Source of the DNA: an uncultured Christensenella sp.
GTDB taxonomy: Bacteria > Bacillota > Clostridia > Christensenellales > Borkfalkiaceae
Length of the DNA stretch: 64,000 nt
Reading direction: 5' to 3'
NCBI GenBank assembly: GCA_910583545.1
Contig: CAJTXM010000006.1
Location: forward strand, 3,659-67,658
Positions 57,261-64,000 of the stretch are shown here, one piece after another. The notes beneath the pieces are model-generated. The model worked only from the letters and a program-made list of their open reading frames with translations. It did no database searches and had not been told where the DNA came from. A program made the position numbers and the translations under genes. Each line of letters starts with the position of its first letter. Positions within the stretch are counted from its first letter, which is position 1.

Positions 57261-59388
57261 ACTTTCTGTCGGCTATTACGTCGACGGGTTTTTTACCGAG
57301 AAGCTTTATAAGCGGAACGGCAATTCCTGCCGCAACCGCCGACAGCGCAACCGCCGACATAATCACAAACTGTCTTATTCCGAACTTTATCAGAACCGCT
57401 TCCGTTGCGGAAGAGAAAAACGCCGCGTTCAGAAGCACGGCACACACGACGGCGATCACCGTAGATAAAGCGAGAGTTACTACCGTAAATATTCCGTGTT
57501 CACACGCAAGAATTTTGACTATATCCCACCGTGATGCACCCATTGCGCGGAGTATGCCTATCTCCCTGCGCTTTTCCGAAATAGTTCCGCTCACGTAGTA
57601 CGAAAAGAATAAAACCGAAATTACCACGGTAAGCGCAACCGCATAAACGGCGTACTTTTTAATTACCGAAAAGGTTCTGTCCGCGTCGTTGATTATTACG
57701 GCGGCGTAATTTACGAGGTGATAACAGTTTCCACATTCTTCGCTTACGGGTTTTCCGCCGTACTGCGTGGTATATACGCGGATATTTTCTATTTTTTGCT
57801 TATCGCTTCCCTTATACGGCGCAATGACACGGACGATTTCCCTGTACGGATCGTTGAAATTTTCCAGAAAATATTCATTGTAGCCCTCGCAGACGAATAT
57901 GCTCGCGTGAATGGCGTCCGTTCTGATATTATACATATCGTTTGAAAAATCCGCACCAGACGCGCTGCCGTAAACGGGCGCGCCCTCGAACAGTACCTTC
58001 GCCTGCTTTTCATATACGAAATTAGTATCGATAATACCCGTCACGGTAAACGACTGATGACAAACAGGGTTAGCAATGGACACCGTTTTTCCCAGAAGAT
58101 CCGCATAGGAGTTGATATTCAACACTTTACTTCCGTCTTTATATCCGTGCGTTTTGAAAAAATTAAATAAAAATTCGGGGAGCGCGACCTCCGTTACAGT
58201 TTCGGGAAGCCTGCCGGATAAAAGAGTATAGCCGTAATCGGTCAAAAAGCTTCCGTAAGCTTCAATATATTTGTCTATCCGTGTATTTTCCGCCCAGTCG
58301 TTTTTATCAAGCGAGCCGTTGAGCTCGCTGAAATGACCGAAACCTAAGCCCATACCGTAAATATAGTCGCACCTTTCCACGTTTAAAAGAGAGCAAAGCT
58401 CCTCCGCCTCGTCGTAGGACATCTTAGGCAAATTCATAGCCAAACGGTTATTTTCTACTATATCGGCTTTACCGAACGCATAGCATTTGCTGTCCTGCGC
58501 GTCCATCGTATAGAGCAACGCCCTGTCCCTATCGTAAGCATATACGGTATCAGCGACGCCGACGAGCGTAAAGGTTATGAGGCAGATCAAAAGACAGATT
58601 GCCATTCTCACCGGACGCACGGCTACGTAACCTGCGCCGATTTTAAACGCCCTTGTAAAGCGCAGTCCTTTACGCTTTTTCTCGGTTTTTTCTTCCGTTT
58701 TAATTTCTGCGTCCGTCGGCAGGCTGTCGGAAATTATCTCTCCGTCTTTGAGTTCTATTATCCTGTCGCCGTACTTTTCCGCCGATTCCCTGTCGTGGGA
58801 AACCACGACTACAAGTCTGCTTTTGCTCAAAGCCTTTAAAAGGTTAAAAATCTCCGCGCCCGTTTCGCTGTCGAGCGCGCCCGTCGGCTCGTCGCAGAGC
58901 AAAAGCTTCGGGCTTTTTATAAGCGCGCGGGCTATGGCAACCCTCTGTTTCTGTCCGCCTGAAAGACGGTTGCACTTCCTGTCGGCAAAATCTTTAAGCC
59001 CAACGCTTTCAAGCGCGGAAAAAACTTTCCCGCCGTTATCCCTTTCGCTTTGGAGTTCGAGCGCAAGCGATACGTTCGCTTTCACGCTCTCTCTGTCCAA
59101 AAGGTTATTTTCCTGAAACACGAAACCGACGTAAGCCTTGCGGTATGCGTCAAGATCCGTCGCGCCGTAATCCTTTATCGACTTACCGTCGATAATAACG
59201 TCTCCGCCGTCAAAGCCGTCGATACCGCCCAAAATATTTAAAAGAGTGGATTTTCCGCAACCCGATTTTCCGAGGATGAAAATCATTCCCGTATCGGGAA
59301 GATTAAAGGAAATATCTTTAAGGGCGCGGACGTCCGCGCCCCTTTTTTCTTTATAAATTTTTTCAAGCTTTTTAACTACAATTGCCAT
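57259..59388 (-). CDS. fused ABC ATPase-FtsX permease
   Basis: A 709-residue MacB-like fusion. The ATPase (1-225) has Walker A GKSGCGKSTLLN, signature LSGGQKQRVAIARAL, Walker B LLLCDEPTGALD and H-loop VSHD. A linker with KTEEKTEKKRKG leads to one helix (about 262-290), an extracytoplasmic domain of about 280 residues with several Cys and Tyr-rich loops, then three helices (about 580-605, 628-655, 668-695) forming a single FtsX unit. It therefore works as a homodimer. Two dozen bases separate it from the secreted protein gene upstream, a possible substrate or partner. Confidence 0.88.
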   Translation of the reverse strand: MAIVVKKLEKIYKEKRGADVRALKDISFNLPDTGMIFILGKSGCGKSTLLNILGGIDGFDGGDVIIDGKSIKDYGATDLDAYRKAYVGFVFQENNLLDRESVKANVSLALELQSERDNGGKVFSALESVGLKDFADRKCNRLSGGQKQRVAIARALIKSPKLLLCDEPTGALDSETGAEIFNLLKALSKSRLVVVVSHDRESAEKYGDRIIELKDGEIISDSLPTDAEIKTEEKTEKKRKGLRFTRAFKIGAGYVAVRPVRMAICLLICLITFTLVGVADTVYAYDRDRALLYTMDAQDSKCYAFGKADIVENNRLAMNLPKMSYDEAEELCSLLNVERCDYIYGMGLGFGHFSELNGSLDKNDWAENTRIDKYIEAYGSFLTDYGYTLLSGRLPETVTEVALPEFLFNFFKTHGYKDGSKVLNINSYADLLGKTVSIANPVCHQSFTVTGIIDTNFVYEKQAKVLFEGAPVYGSASGADFSNDMYNIRTDAIHASIFVCEGYNEYFLENFNDPYREIVRVIAPYKGSDKQKIENIRVYTTQYGGKPVSEECGNCYHLVNYAAVIINDADRTFSVIKKYAVYAVALTVVISVLFFSYYVSGTISEKRREIGILRAMGASRWDIVKILACEHGIFTVVTLALSTVIAVVCAVLLNAAFFSSATEAVLIKFGIRQFVIMSAVALSAVAAGIAVPLIKLLGKKPVDVIADRK

Positions 59389-59412
59389 ATTTTTATTACC
59401 GTATTCTATTGT

Positions 59413-60015
59413 TTAAACGTTTCCTTCTTTTGCATTGCTATTGCGCAATTCGCCTTTACTTAATTCAACCATAATATACATAAATCTATACATCCAATCA
59501 TCGTTGCCGGCACCGTGAGCGTCATATCTGATAACAAGGTGCATCTTAAAATCCTCATCTACAAAATCAATCAAGGGCAAAGATTTAAAATAAACGCCAA
59601 CGTCGTGATATGCATCAATCTTTCTGTTTCCGTAGTAGTCTAATTTTATAGAAGTTAAACTACCGCTACTTGCACCAGGACACAGATAGATATCCTGATA
59701 TCCGTCAGAAATTTCGCGCATCTGGAAATTTAACGTAACAGTAACGTACTTATAGCCCTGATTCATATAACTGAGCGGATTTGGAAAATACTTGTTGCAA
59801 TCAAAAACATCATATGTATTATCAAACATTCCGCTATCCGTTATTTTCCTTTCAGGTAAAATAGCCTGAGAGTACACCACAACGCCATTTATAATTTCAG
59901 CACGGGCACTTCTTTTTGCGCCGAATAAAACCCCAAACAATGTTGCAACCAATAGTACGAAGCTGACGGTAAGAATAAGTAATTTTTTTGTTGTTAAGTT
60001 TTTTATTGATTTCAT
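59413..60015 (-). CDS. small secreted protein, ABC-transporter neighbour
   Basis: A 200-residue protein with a basic start and hydrophobic signal (about 10-30, ending AKRSARAEIING; likely SPase I cleavage after ARA). The mature part is beta-rich and acidic to neutral, with YKYVTVTLNFQMREI and VGVYFKSLPLIDF. No family recognised. I start at ATG 60015 because AAGGAG (60024-60029) lies just before it; that sequence would be inside the gene if the ATG at 60042 were used. It is AT-rich like the 36-40 kb island. Together with the fused ABC-FtsX gene it forms a small operon. Confidence 0.65.
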   Translation of the reverse strand: MKSIKNLTTKKLLILTVSFVLLVATLFGVLFGAKRSARAEIINGVVVYSQAILPERKITDSGMFDNTYDVFDCNKYFPNPLSYMNQGYKYVTVTLNFQMREISDGYQDIYLCPGASSGSLTSIKLDYYGNRKIDAYHDVGVYFKSLPLIDFVDEDFKMHLVIRYDAHGAGNDDWMYRFMYIMVELSKGELRNSNAKEGNV

Positions 60016-60115
60016 TATAACATACTCCTTATTTTTTTTCAATAGGTACTTTTGTTTTTTTTATCAGTAATTATTTGCTGTACATCGGTCTGCTCTCCCC
60101 TGCCCCTTTTGTTTG

Positions 60116-60144
60116 ATTGTAACACGGAAATATGACAAATTCAA
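60116..60144 (-). promoter_or_regulatory. promoter of the secreted-protein/ABC operon
   Basis: Minus strand TTGAAT (60139-60144), 17-nt spacer, TACAAT (60116-60121); leader about 95 nt including a purine-rich AAAAGGGGCAGGGGAGAG stretch. The 21-bp motif abuts the -35 box. Confidence 0.65.
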
Positions 60145-60183
60145 GCAAGTTTATTTTACATTTGCGCAAGTTTATTTACATTA
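60145..60183. repeat. 21-bp motif, copy 2, plus an imperfect tandem copy
   Basis: 60145-60165 is identical to 38400-38420 (GCAAGTTTAT to TTTACATTTGC). An imperfect second copy, GCGCAAGTTTATTTACATTA, starts at 60163. Adjacent to a promoter, so a regulatory role is plausible. Confidence 0.7.
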
Positions 60184-60184
60184 A

Positions 60185-60223
60185 CAAAAACCGCACGCTT
60201 TATTTAAAGCGTGCGCGTTTTTT
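60185..60223. terminator. terminator after gerAC
   Basis: Stem CGCACGCTTT-ATTT-AAAGCGTGCG (60192-60215); A5 on the left gives a U-tract for the minus strand, T6 on the right for the plus strand. Confidence 0.85.
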
Positions 60224-61472
60224 AGTTTGTGCTGATAACTTCTATCTTATAACTTATTTCCATTCTGTTGAGAACGTCGTCTTTAAACGCGTCGTAATAT
60301 TTATAGTAATATTTATGGAGCTGTTTTCTTATTCCGAGCATATCGCAACCCGTCTTACGGCTGATCTCTATCAGATTTTCAAACCGCGTTTTAAGTTCCT
60401 TTTCCGCTCCGTCCAAAACTTCTTTTTTAACCACGTCGTCGTTGACTACGCTGTGCGGTTCCAGAACCTTTTTGGCGCCCTGAACCTGCGCGTTCGCCTT
60501 GAACGTGACGGTGAGCTTCGGCACGCCCTTTTCGACCTTGAAATCGGCTTTACCCGAAATACCCTTCAAACCTATCGTATACTCGGTTTCGCCGACCGTA
60601 CAGGGGATAATTGCCATATCCACGCTGGTTTCAAGCATATTGAGTGCGAACGACTGGGTTTCGTCTAAAATTCCGGCGAATTTGCCCTCCGAAAAAATTG
60701 CGGTTTTTCTTGCGGTAAATTCGACCGGCTCATCCTGTCCGCCTCCGCTCTGCGCGCTCGCTCCGCCCTGACCGCCGTTGGACTGTCCGCTTCCCGAAGC
60801 AGTGCTTTGGCTCTGTTCTACGTCGTCACCGCCGATTCTGTCGCCGCCTCCGTTCTGACTCGTACCCGGTTTATTCATCTGTATATACGGCATATAGCAA
60901 GCTTTGCTCTCGGAAAAGTTAGCCTCGGCGATGGTTTTTAAATTGGCTTTGGTAACGTTGCCCGACTTTTCGAGTTCGTGCGAGAGAACTTTCTGCAACC
61001 CTTCCGAATTTTCGGGAGCAATGGACGCAGGCTTTGCAAGCATATCCGAAGCCTTGCCCTCGCACATTGCGACGAGCGCGGTAAGTTCGGAATAGTTGCG
61101 CCTGTAAAAACAGCCTAAGACCTGAAACAGTTCCTTGTCCTTACAGCTGTCGCCTATTAAAATGAGCTGGCAGAACAGCAGCTGCGGATAGGTGCCCGTC
61201 TTTGCGTTGATTTCGTTGAGTGCGTCGGCGATGGTGAAACCGCTTCCCTGCACCTCGATATAATTAATACTGTCACCGCTCGTAGAGGGCTGAGGCACGG
61301 CTATCTGAGCCGTTACCTGCACCTCGTCCTCCTCCGTATCCACGCCGACGGCGACTATGAAAGAGGTCTTATGAATATCTACAAGCCCGAAGTCGTTGGT
61401 GAAATACAGTCCTAAAAGCGCGACCACTATCGCCCAATATAAAACGGGAACGTATTTTTTAATCTTCTTCAT
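60222..61472 (-). CDS. spore germination protein GerAC-like, without lipobox
   Basis: A 416-residue Ger(x)C-family protein, the third subunit of a nutrient germinant receptor in the inner spore membrane. It has an N-terminal helix (8-26) but no Cys for lipidation: LGLYFTNDFGLVDIHK replaces the usual LLTGCWD. Domain 1 (30-190) contains FIVAVGVDTEEDEV, and the C-terminal GerAC domain ends LRKQLHKYY-like (GIRKQLHKYYYKYYD). A low-complexity Gly/Ser/Gln insert (about 210-245) lies between. It overlaps gerAB by 14 nt. The missing lipobox sets it apart from standard GerAC. Confidence 0.85.
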   Translation of the reverse strand: MKKIKKYVPVLYWAIVVALLGLYFTNDFGLVDIHKTSFIVAVGVDTEEDEVQVTAQIAVPQPSTSGDSINYIEVQGSGFTIADALNEINAKTGTYPQLLFCQLILIGDSCKDKELFQVLGCFYRRNYSELTALVAMCEGKASDMLAKPASIAPENSEGLQKVLSHELEKSGNVTKANLKTIAEANFSESKACYMPYIQMNKPGTSQNGGGDRIGGDDVEQSQSTASGSGQSNGGQGGASAQSGGGQDEPVEFTARKTAIFSEGKFAGILDETQSFALNMLETSVDMAIIPCTVGETEYTIGLKGISGKADFKVEKGVPKLTVTFKANAQVQGAKKVLEPHSVVNDDVVKKEVLDGAEKELKTRFENLIEISRKTGCDMLGIRKQLHKYYYKYYDAFKDDVLNRMEISYKIEVISTN

Positions 61473-62526
61473 TCTTTTTCCTCAAAAACCAGCTTGCAAG
61501 CGGAATCAGATTTGCAAATATCAAAAAGACTATCCACATCCACTTCGAAAACAGAGTGCTGATCGCATTGTATTTATTGTCGCAGAAAATGAGTATCAGG
61601 AAAAATACGGCGTTGACCGCAACCGATAGGACGGCGCGGTTTTCATAGCCCGTACACTGCGCTATACATTCGATTGCAAGCTGAATATTTAAAACGAGGG
61701 CGAACAGCATAGTTATTTCAAGAACGTACAGCGCCAAAAGGTCTATTCTTCCGACTAAATCTATCGCAGGGAAGAAAAGCGAAATTTTAGAAATTGCGAA
61801 ATGCCTTGTCGGAGCTACGTCGCCGTAAATTCCGTAAAACGCAGCAAGTACTACGAGGACGAAAACGGCTCCGCCGATATAGGATATCGTTATCTTCGCC
61901 GCGTCGCCTTTTTTGTATCTGAACCGACCCATAAACATTAAAAGATAAGCAGGCTCGATAAATCTGAATACGCTTGCAAGCGAGCTTGAAAATATCTTTT
62001 TCGGCTGTGTGAACACGGGCAGGAAGTTATCGAATTTGACTTCGTGCAGCGACATAACGAGAATTAAAAGCATCGAGAGCAAAAACAGCGGAAGACATAT
62101 GTCCGCACACCTGCCTATATTCAGAAACGGCTTCGCCGAAGCGTAGACGAGAAAGAAAAACACTGGCAGAAATATCATGAGCGAGGGCACCGTATCATAG
62201 AAAATGTCGTGGACGTATAACTTCTGTTCGAACAGCGGATTTATCGTTGCAAGCAAAAAGAACAGAGCAAACAGCCCGAAAATTATTCTTGCGAAAATAT
62301 TTCCGAAAGTATCTTTCAGAAGTCCGAAAAAGGTTTTGTCCGTTCTGGAACAGAGATAGCTTACAGACCAGACAATCACGCCCTGAACGGCAAAGTTTAT
62401 GAGAGCCGAAAACAGCAGATCTCTGCCGGTATAATAGCTCAGATAAGTGGGATAGATAATAAACTTGCTTACCGCCGTATATATCAGCATAATAAAGCAG
62501 ATCTGCCTGCAACTTATTTTTGTCAT
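61459..62526 (-). CDS. spore germination protein GerAB-like permease
   Basis: A 355-residue protein with ten membrane helices, of the GerAB/APC-fold family. It begins TKISCRQICFIMLIYTAVSKF and has FLPVFTQPKKIFSSS, the GerAB-type loop before helix 6. GerAB is the germinant-binding subunit. It overlaps gerAA by 4 nt (ATGA) and gerAC by 14 nt, so all three are made together. The ligand cannot be predicted. Confidence 0.9.
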   Translation of the reverse strand: MTKISCRQICFIMLIYTAVSKFIIYPTYLSYYTGRDLLFSALINFAVQGVIVWSVSYLCSRTDKTFFGLLKDTFGNIFARIIFGLFALFFLLATINPLFEQKLYVHDIFYDTVPSLMIFLPVFFFLVYASAKPFLNIGRCADICLPLFLLSMLLILVMSLHEVKFDNFLPVFTQPKKIFSSSLASVFRFIEPAYLLMFMGRFRYKKGDAAKITISYIGGAVFVLVVLAAFYGIYGDVAPTRHFAISKISLFFPAIDLVGRIDLLALYVLEITMLFALVLNIQLAIECIAQCTGYENRAVLSVAVNAVFFLILIFCDNKYNAISTLFSKWMWIVFLIFANLIPLASWFLRKKNEED

Positions 62527-63950
62527 CTTTCCTTTATCCTCACTTTATTTTTTGCTTTGAACGCCTCGGGGCGTTTATTGAGCGCGTACATATTCGATTT
62601 GACTATACTGTCGTAAAGATCGCCCTTTATAATCGGAGCGAACGGCGCGAGAAGCGGAACGCCGTAAGACTGTTCCGAAACGAGATAGCATATAAGAAAC
62701 GCCGTAAACATAACTATTCCGAACGTACCCAAACTTCCGCCTATAATCAGGAACAGCCACCTCAGCGTAGTCGACGTTTCGACTAAATCGGGAGTGGTGA
62801 AAAGGCTTATCGCCGAAAAAGCTATGATGATTATCGCAGGCGTGGAGATAATTCCGGCCTGCACCGCCGTGTCGCCGAGAACGAGCGCGCCGACGACCGA
62901 CATCGCAAGTCCGACGTACTTCGGCATTCGTATAGACGCCTCTATCAGCACTTCGAGTAAAAACAGCGTCAAAAACATTTCTACGCTCGGCGAAAGTGCA
63001 AGCCCCGAAACCGAACTTGAAATTTTGAGCAACAGCCTATACGGTATGAGCTGTATTTTGAAAAGCTGTGCGGAAACGTAGAACGCAGGCAGAAAAATTC
63101 CCACCATAAGCGAAACAAGGCGCAGAATTCTTAGAATCGTCGAGCGGTACGAAACCTGATAATAGTCCTCCACCGCCTGAAAATCTTCTATGAGCATATA
63201 CGGCACGGTCAGAGCTATCGGCGAGCCGTCGACTAAAATTCCAACCCTGCCCTCTGAAATTTTTGCGCAGAAAATATCCGGCTTTTCGCACGAGCCGTTG
63301 TGTCTGAAAAGCGACTTCGGCTTTTTGGAAATGAACTGTGAGATATACGAAGAATCGGGAACGATGTCGACGCTCTTTTGCTCGATTTCTTTCTGCACGC
63401 GTTCGGCAAGCCCGTCGGGACAGATGCCGTCTATGAATATCAGCGCGACCGCCGTATCCGACTGCTTTCCGGCTCTCAGCGTTTTTATCTGAAGTTTATC
63501 GCTTTTAAGGCGCTTTCTGACAAGCCCTAAATTAGTCTTGATGTCTTCGGTGAAGCCCTCCCTCGGTCCCTTTACGGCGACCTGCGTCGGAGGCTCCGCA
63601 ACCGTTCTGCCGGGAGGCTTTTTCAGACCTATTATAAAGAAATCTTTTTCGCCGTCGACGAAAAGCACGGCGTTGCCGTCGGAAATTTCCTTTATCGCGT
63701 CCGCTATCTTATCTCCGTCCTTGACCTCGGGCGAAGCAAGACGCTTTTTTATATCTTCGAGAGTGTCGTCCTCTTTGACGTCTTTCAAAGGCTTTGCGAC
63801 AAGTTCGCCCAAAAGCTGTTTGTCGGCTACGCCGTCTGCGTAAATAGAAGCAAACTTCTTTCCGCTCAAAGACGCAAACTCAAAGACGATTATGTCCTCG
63901 GAGGTAAGTACGCTTTTAACTCCCTTTATATTCTTTTCCAGTGTTACCAT
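62523..63950 (-). CDS. spore germination protein GerAA-like
   Basis: A 475-residue GerA-family subunit. An N-terminal cytoplasmic domain (about 1-240) contains IFIDGICPDG and the conserved segment ILVDGSPIALTVPYMLIEDFQ..EDYY (about 236-262). Membrane helices follow (about 278-450) with PAIIIIAFSAISLFTTPDLVE. These receptors release ions or trigger DPA exit on germinant binding. Such operons are usually transcribed by sigma-G in the forespore; I see a CACAATA-like element upstream but not a convincing site. No Shine-Dalgarno precedes the ATG at 63950. The last 50 bases of the window hold no gene. Confidence 0.92.
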   Translation of the reverse strand: MVTLEKNIKGVKSVLTSEDIIVFEFASLSGKKFASIYADGVADKQLLGELVAKPLKDVKEDDTLEDIKKRLASPEVKDGDKIADAIKEISDGNAVLFVDGEKDFFIIGLKKPPGRTVAEPPTQVAVKGPREGFTEDIKTNLGLVRKRLKSDKLQIKTLRAGKQSDTAVALIFIDGICPDGLAERVQKEIEQKSVDIVPDSSYISQFISKKPKSLFRHNGSCEKPDIFCAKISEGRVGILVDGSPIALTVPYMLIEDFQAVEDYYQVSYRSTILRILRLVSLMVGIFLPAFYVSAQLFKIQLIPYRLLLKISSSVSGLALSPSVEMFLTLFLLEVLIEASIRMPKYVGLAMSVVGALVLGDTAVQAGIISTPAIIIIAFSAISLFTTPDLVETSTTLRWLFLIIGGSLGTFGIVMFTAFLICYLVSEQSYGVPLLAPFAPIIKGDLYDSIVKSNMYALNKRPEAFKAKNKVRIKER

Positions 63951-64000
63951 AGAATTATTGTGTATATTTAAAATAAAAAAATACCCGGAAACGCTTGTCG

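Noticed and set aside
63951..64000. Sigma-G promoter for the gerA operon
   Set aside because: A CACAATA-like -10 is present, but the -35 is poor and the window ends; not enough to call.

Overview
The window reads as a stretch of chromosome from an anaerobic, probably endospore-forming clostridium, plausibly a gut lineage related to Christensenellales; that placement is inferred from gene content, not from a marker-gene tree. The evidence is a complete gerA-type germination operon at the right edge, a multi-cluster [FeFe] hydrogenase, bifunctional AdhE, a rubrerythrin, a thioredoxin-reductase-like protein without an NADPH motif, a CadC/SmtB-type metal operon, and many short housekeeping operons with ATGA stop/start overlaps. 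I see no phage, transposase, plasmid, rRNA or CRISPR signature. One tRNA gene, tRNA-Leu(UAG), is present.

Layout. 0.2-6 kb (+): trmL, rdgB, a YfcE-type phosphodiesterase, a membrane protein, phosphoglucomutase, and a WYL regulator divergent from a 63-residue protein across a palindromic operator. 6-9.3 kb (-): a broken lipoprotein relic, cardiolipin synthase, a two-TM protein and an aldose epimerase-like protein. 9.3-19.6 kb (-): HIT protein, PrsW-like protease, mtaB, rsmE, prmA, a flavin thioredoxin-reductase-like gene, [FeFe] hydrogenase, then an FtsX permease/ABC ATPase/two-TM unit. 19.7-28.6 kb: tRNA-Leu, an APH-fold kinase, adhE, a GNAT protein, a heterodimeric ABC exporter, rubrerythrin and two tiny proteins. 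28.6-32 kb (-): adenine deaminase and a purine permease. 32.2-32.9 kb: remains of two surface-protein genes. 33-35.7 kb (-): cadA-like P-type ATPase and its ArsR-family repressor, with promoter and operator visible.

35.8-40 kb (-) is an AT-rich island: a subtilisin-like S8 protease, two free-standing proteins resembling that protease's own propeptide (one truncated by a dispersed repeat), and two lipoproteins sharing a new repeat domain. I consider this the best candidate for an undescribed system. 40-44.5 kb (-): ligA and pcrA. 44.5-48 kb (-): a giant cysteine-rich surface protein. 48-57.2 kb: GNAT, a MATE exporter with an attenuator leader, rpsU, a metal-type permease behind a highly structured element, an ABC ATPase with altered catalytic loops, queH, an odd carbamoyltransferase, a phosphoesterase, trmB and a membrane protein. 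57.3-60 kb (-): a fused ABC-FtsX protein and a secreted protein. 60.2-64 kb (-): gerAC, gerAB, gerAA.

Two themes recur. First, at least six genes (rdgB, the YcxB-like gene, pcrA, a GNAT gene, queH, trmB) have a sigma-A-type promoter whose predicted +1 falls on, or within about 3 nt of, the start codon, with no Shine-Dalgarno sequence, which suggests leaderless mRNAs. Second, surface and secreted protein genes are in flux: three decayed genes, a repeat-truncated paralog, and a 21-bp motif shared by the upstream regions of two AT-rich secreted-protein genes.
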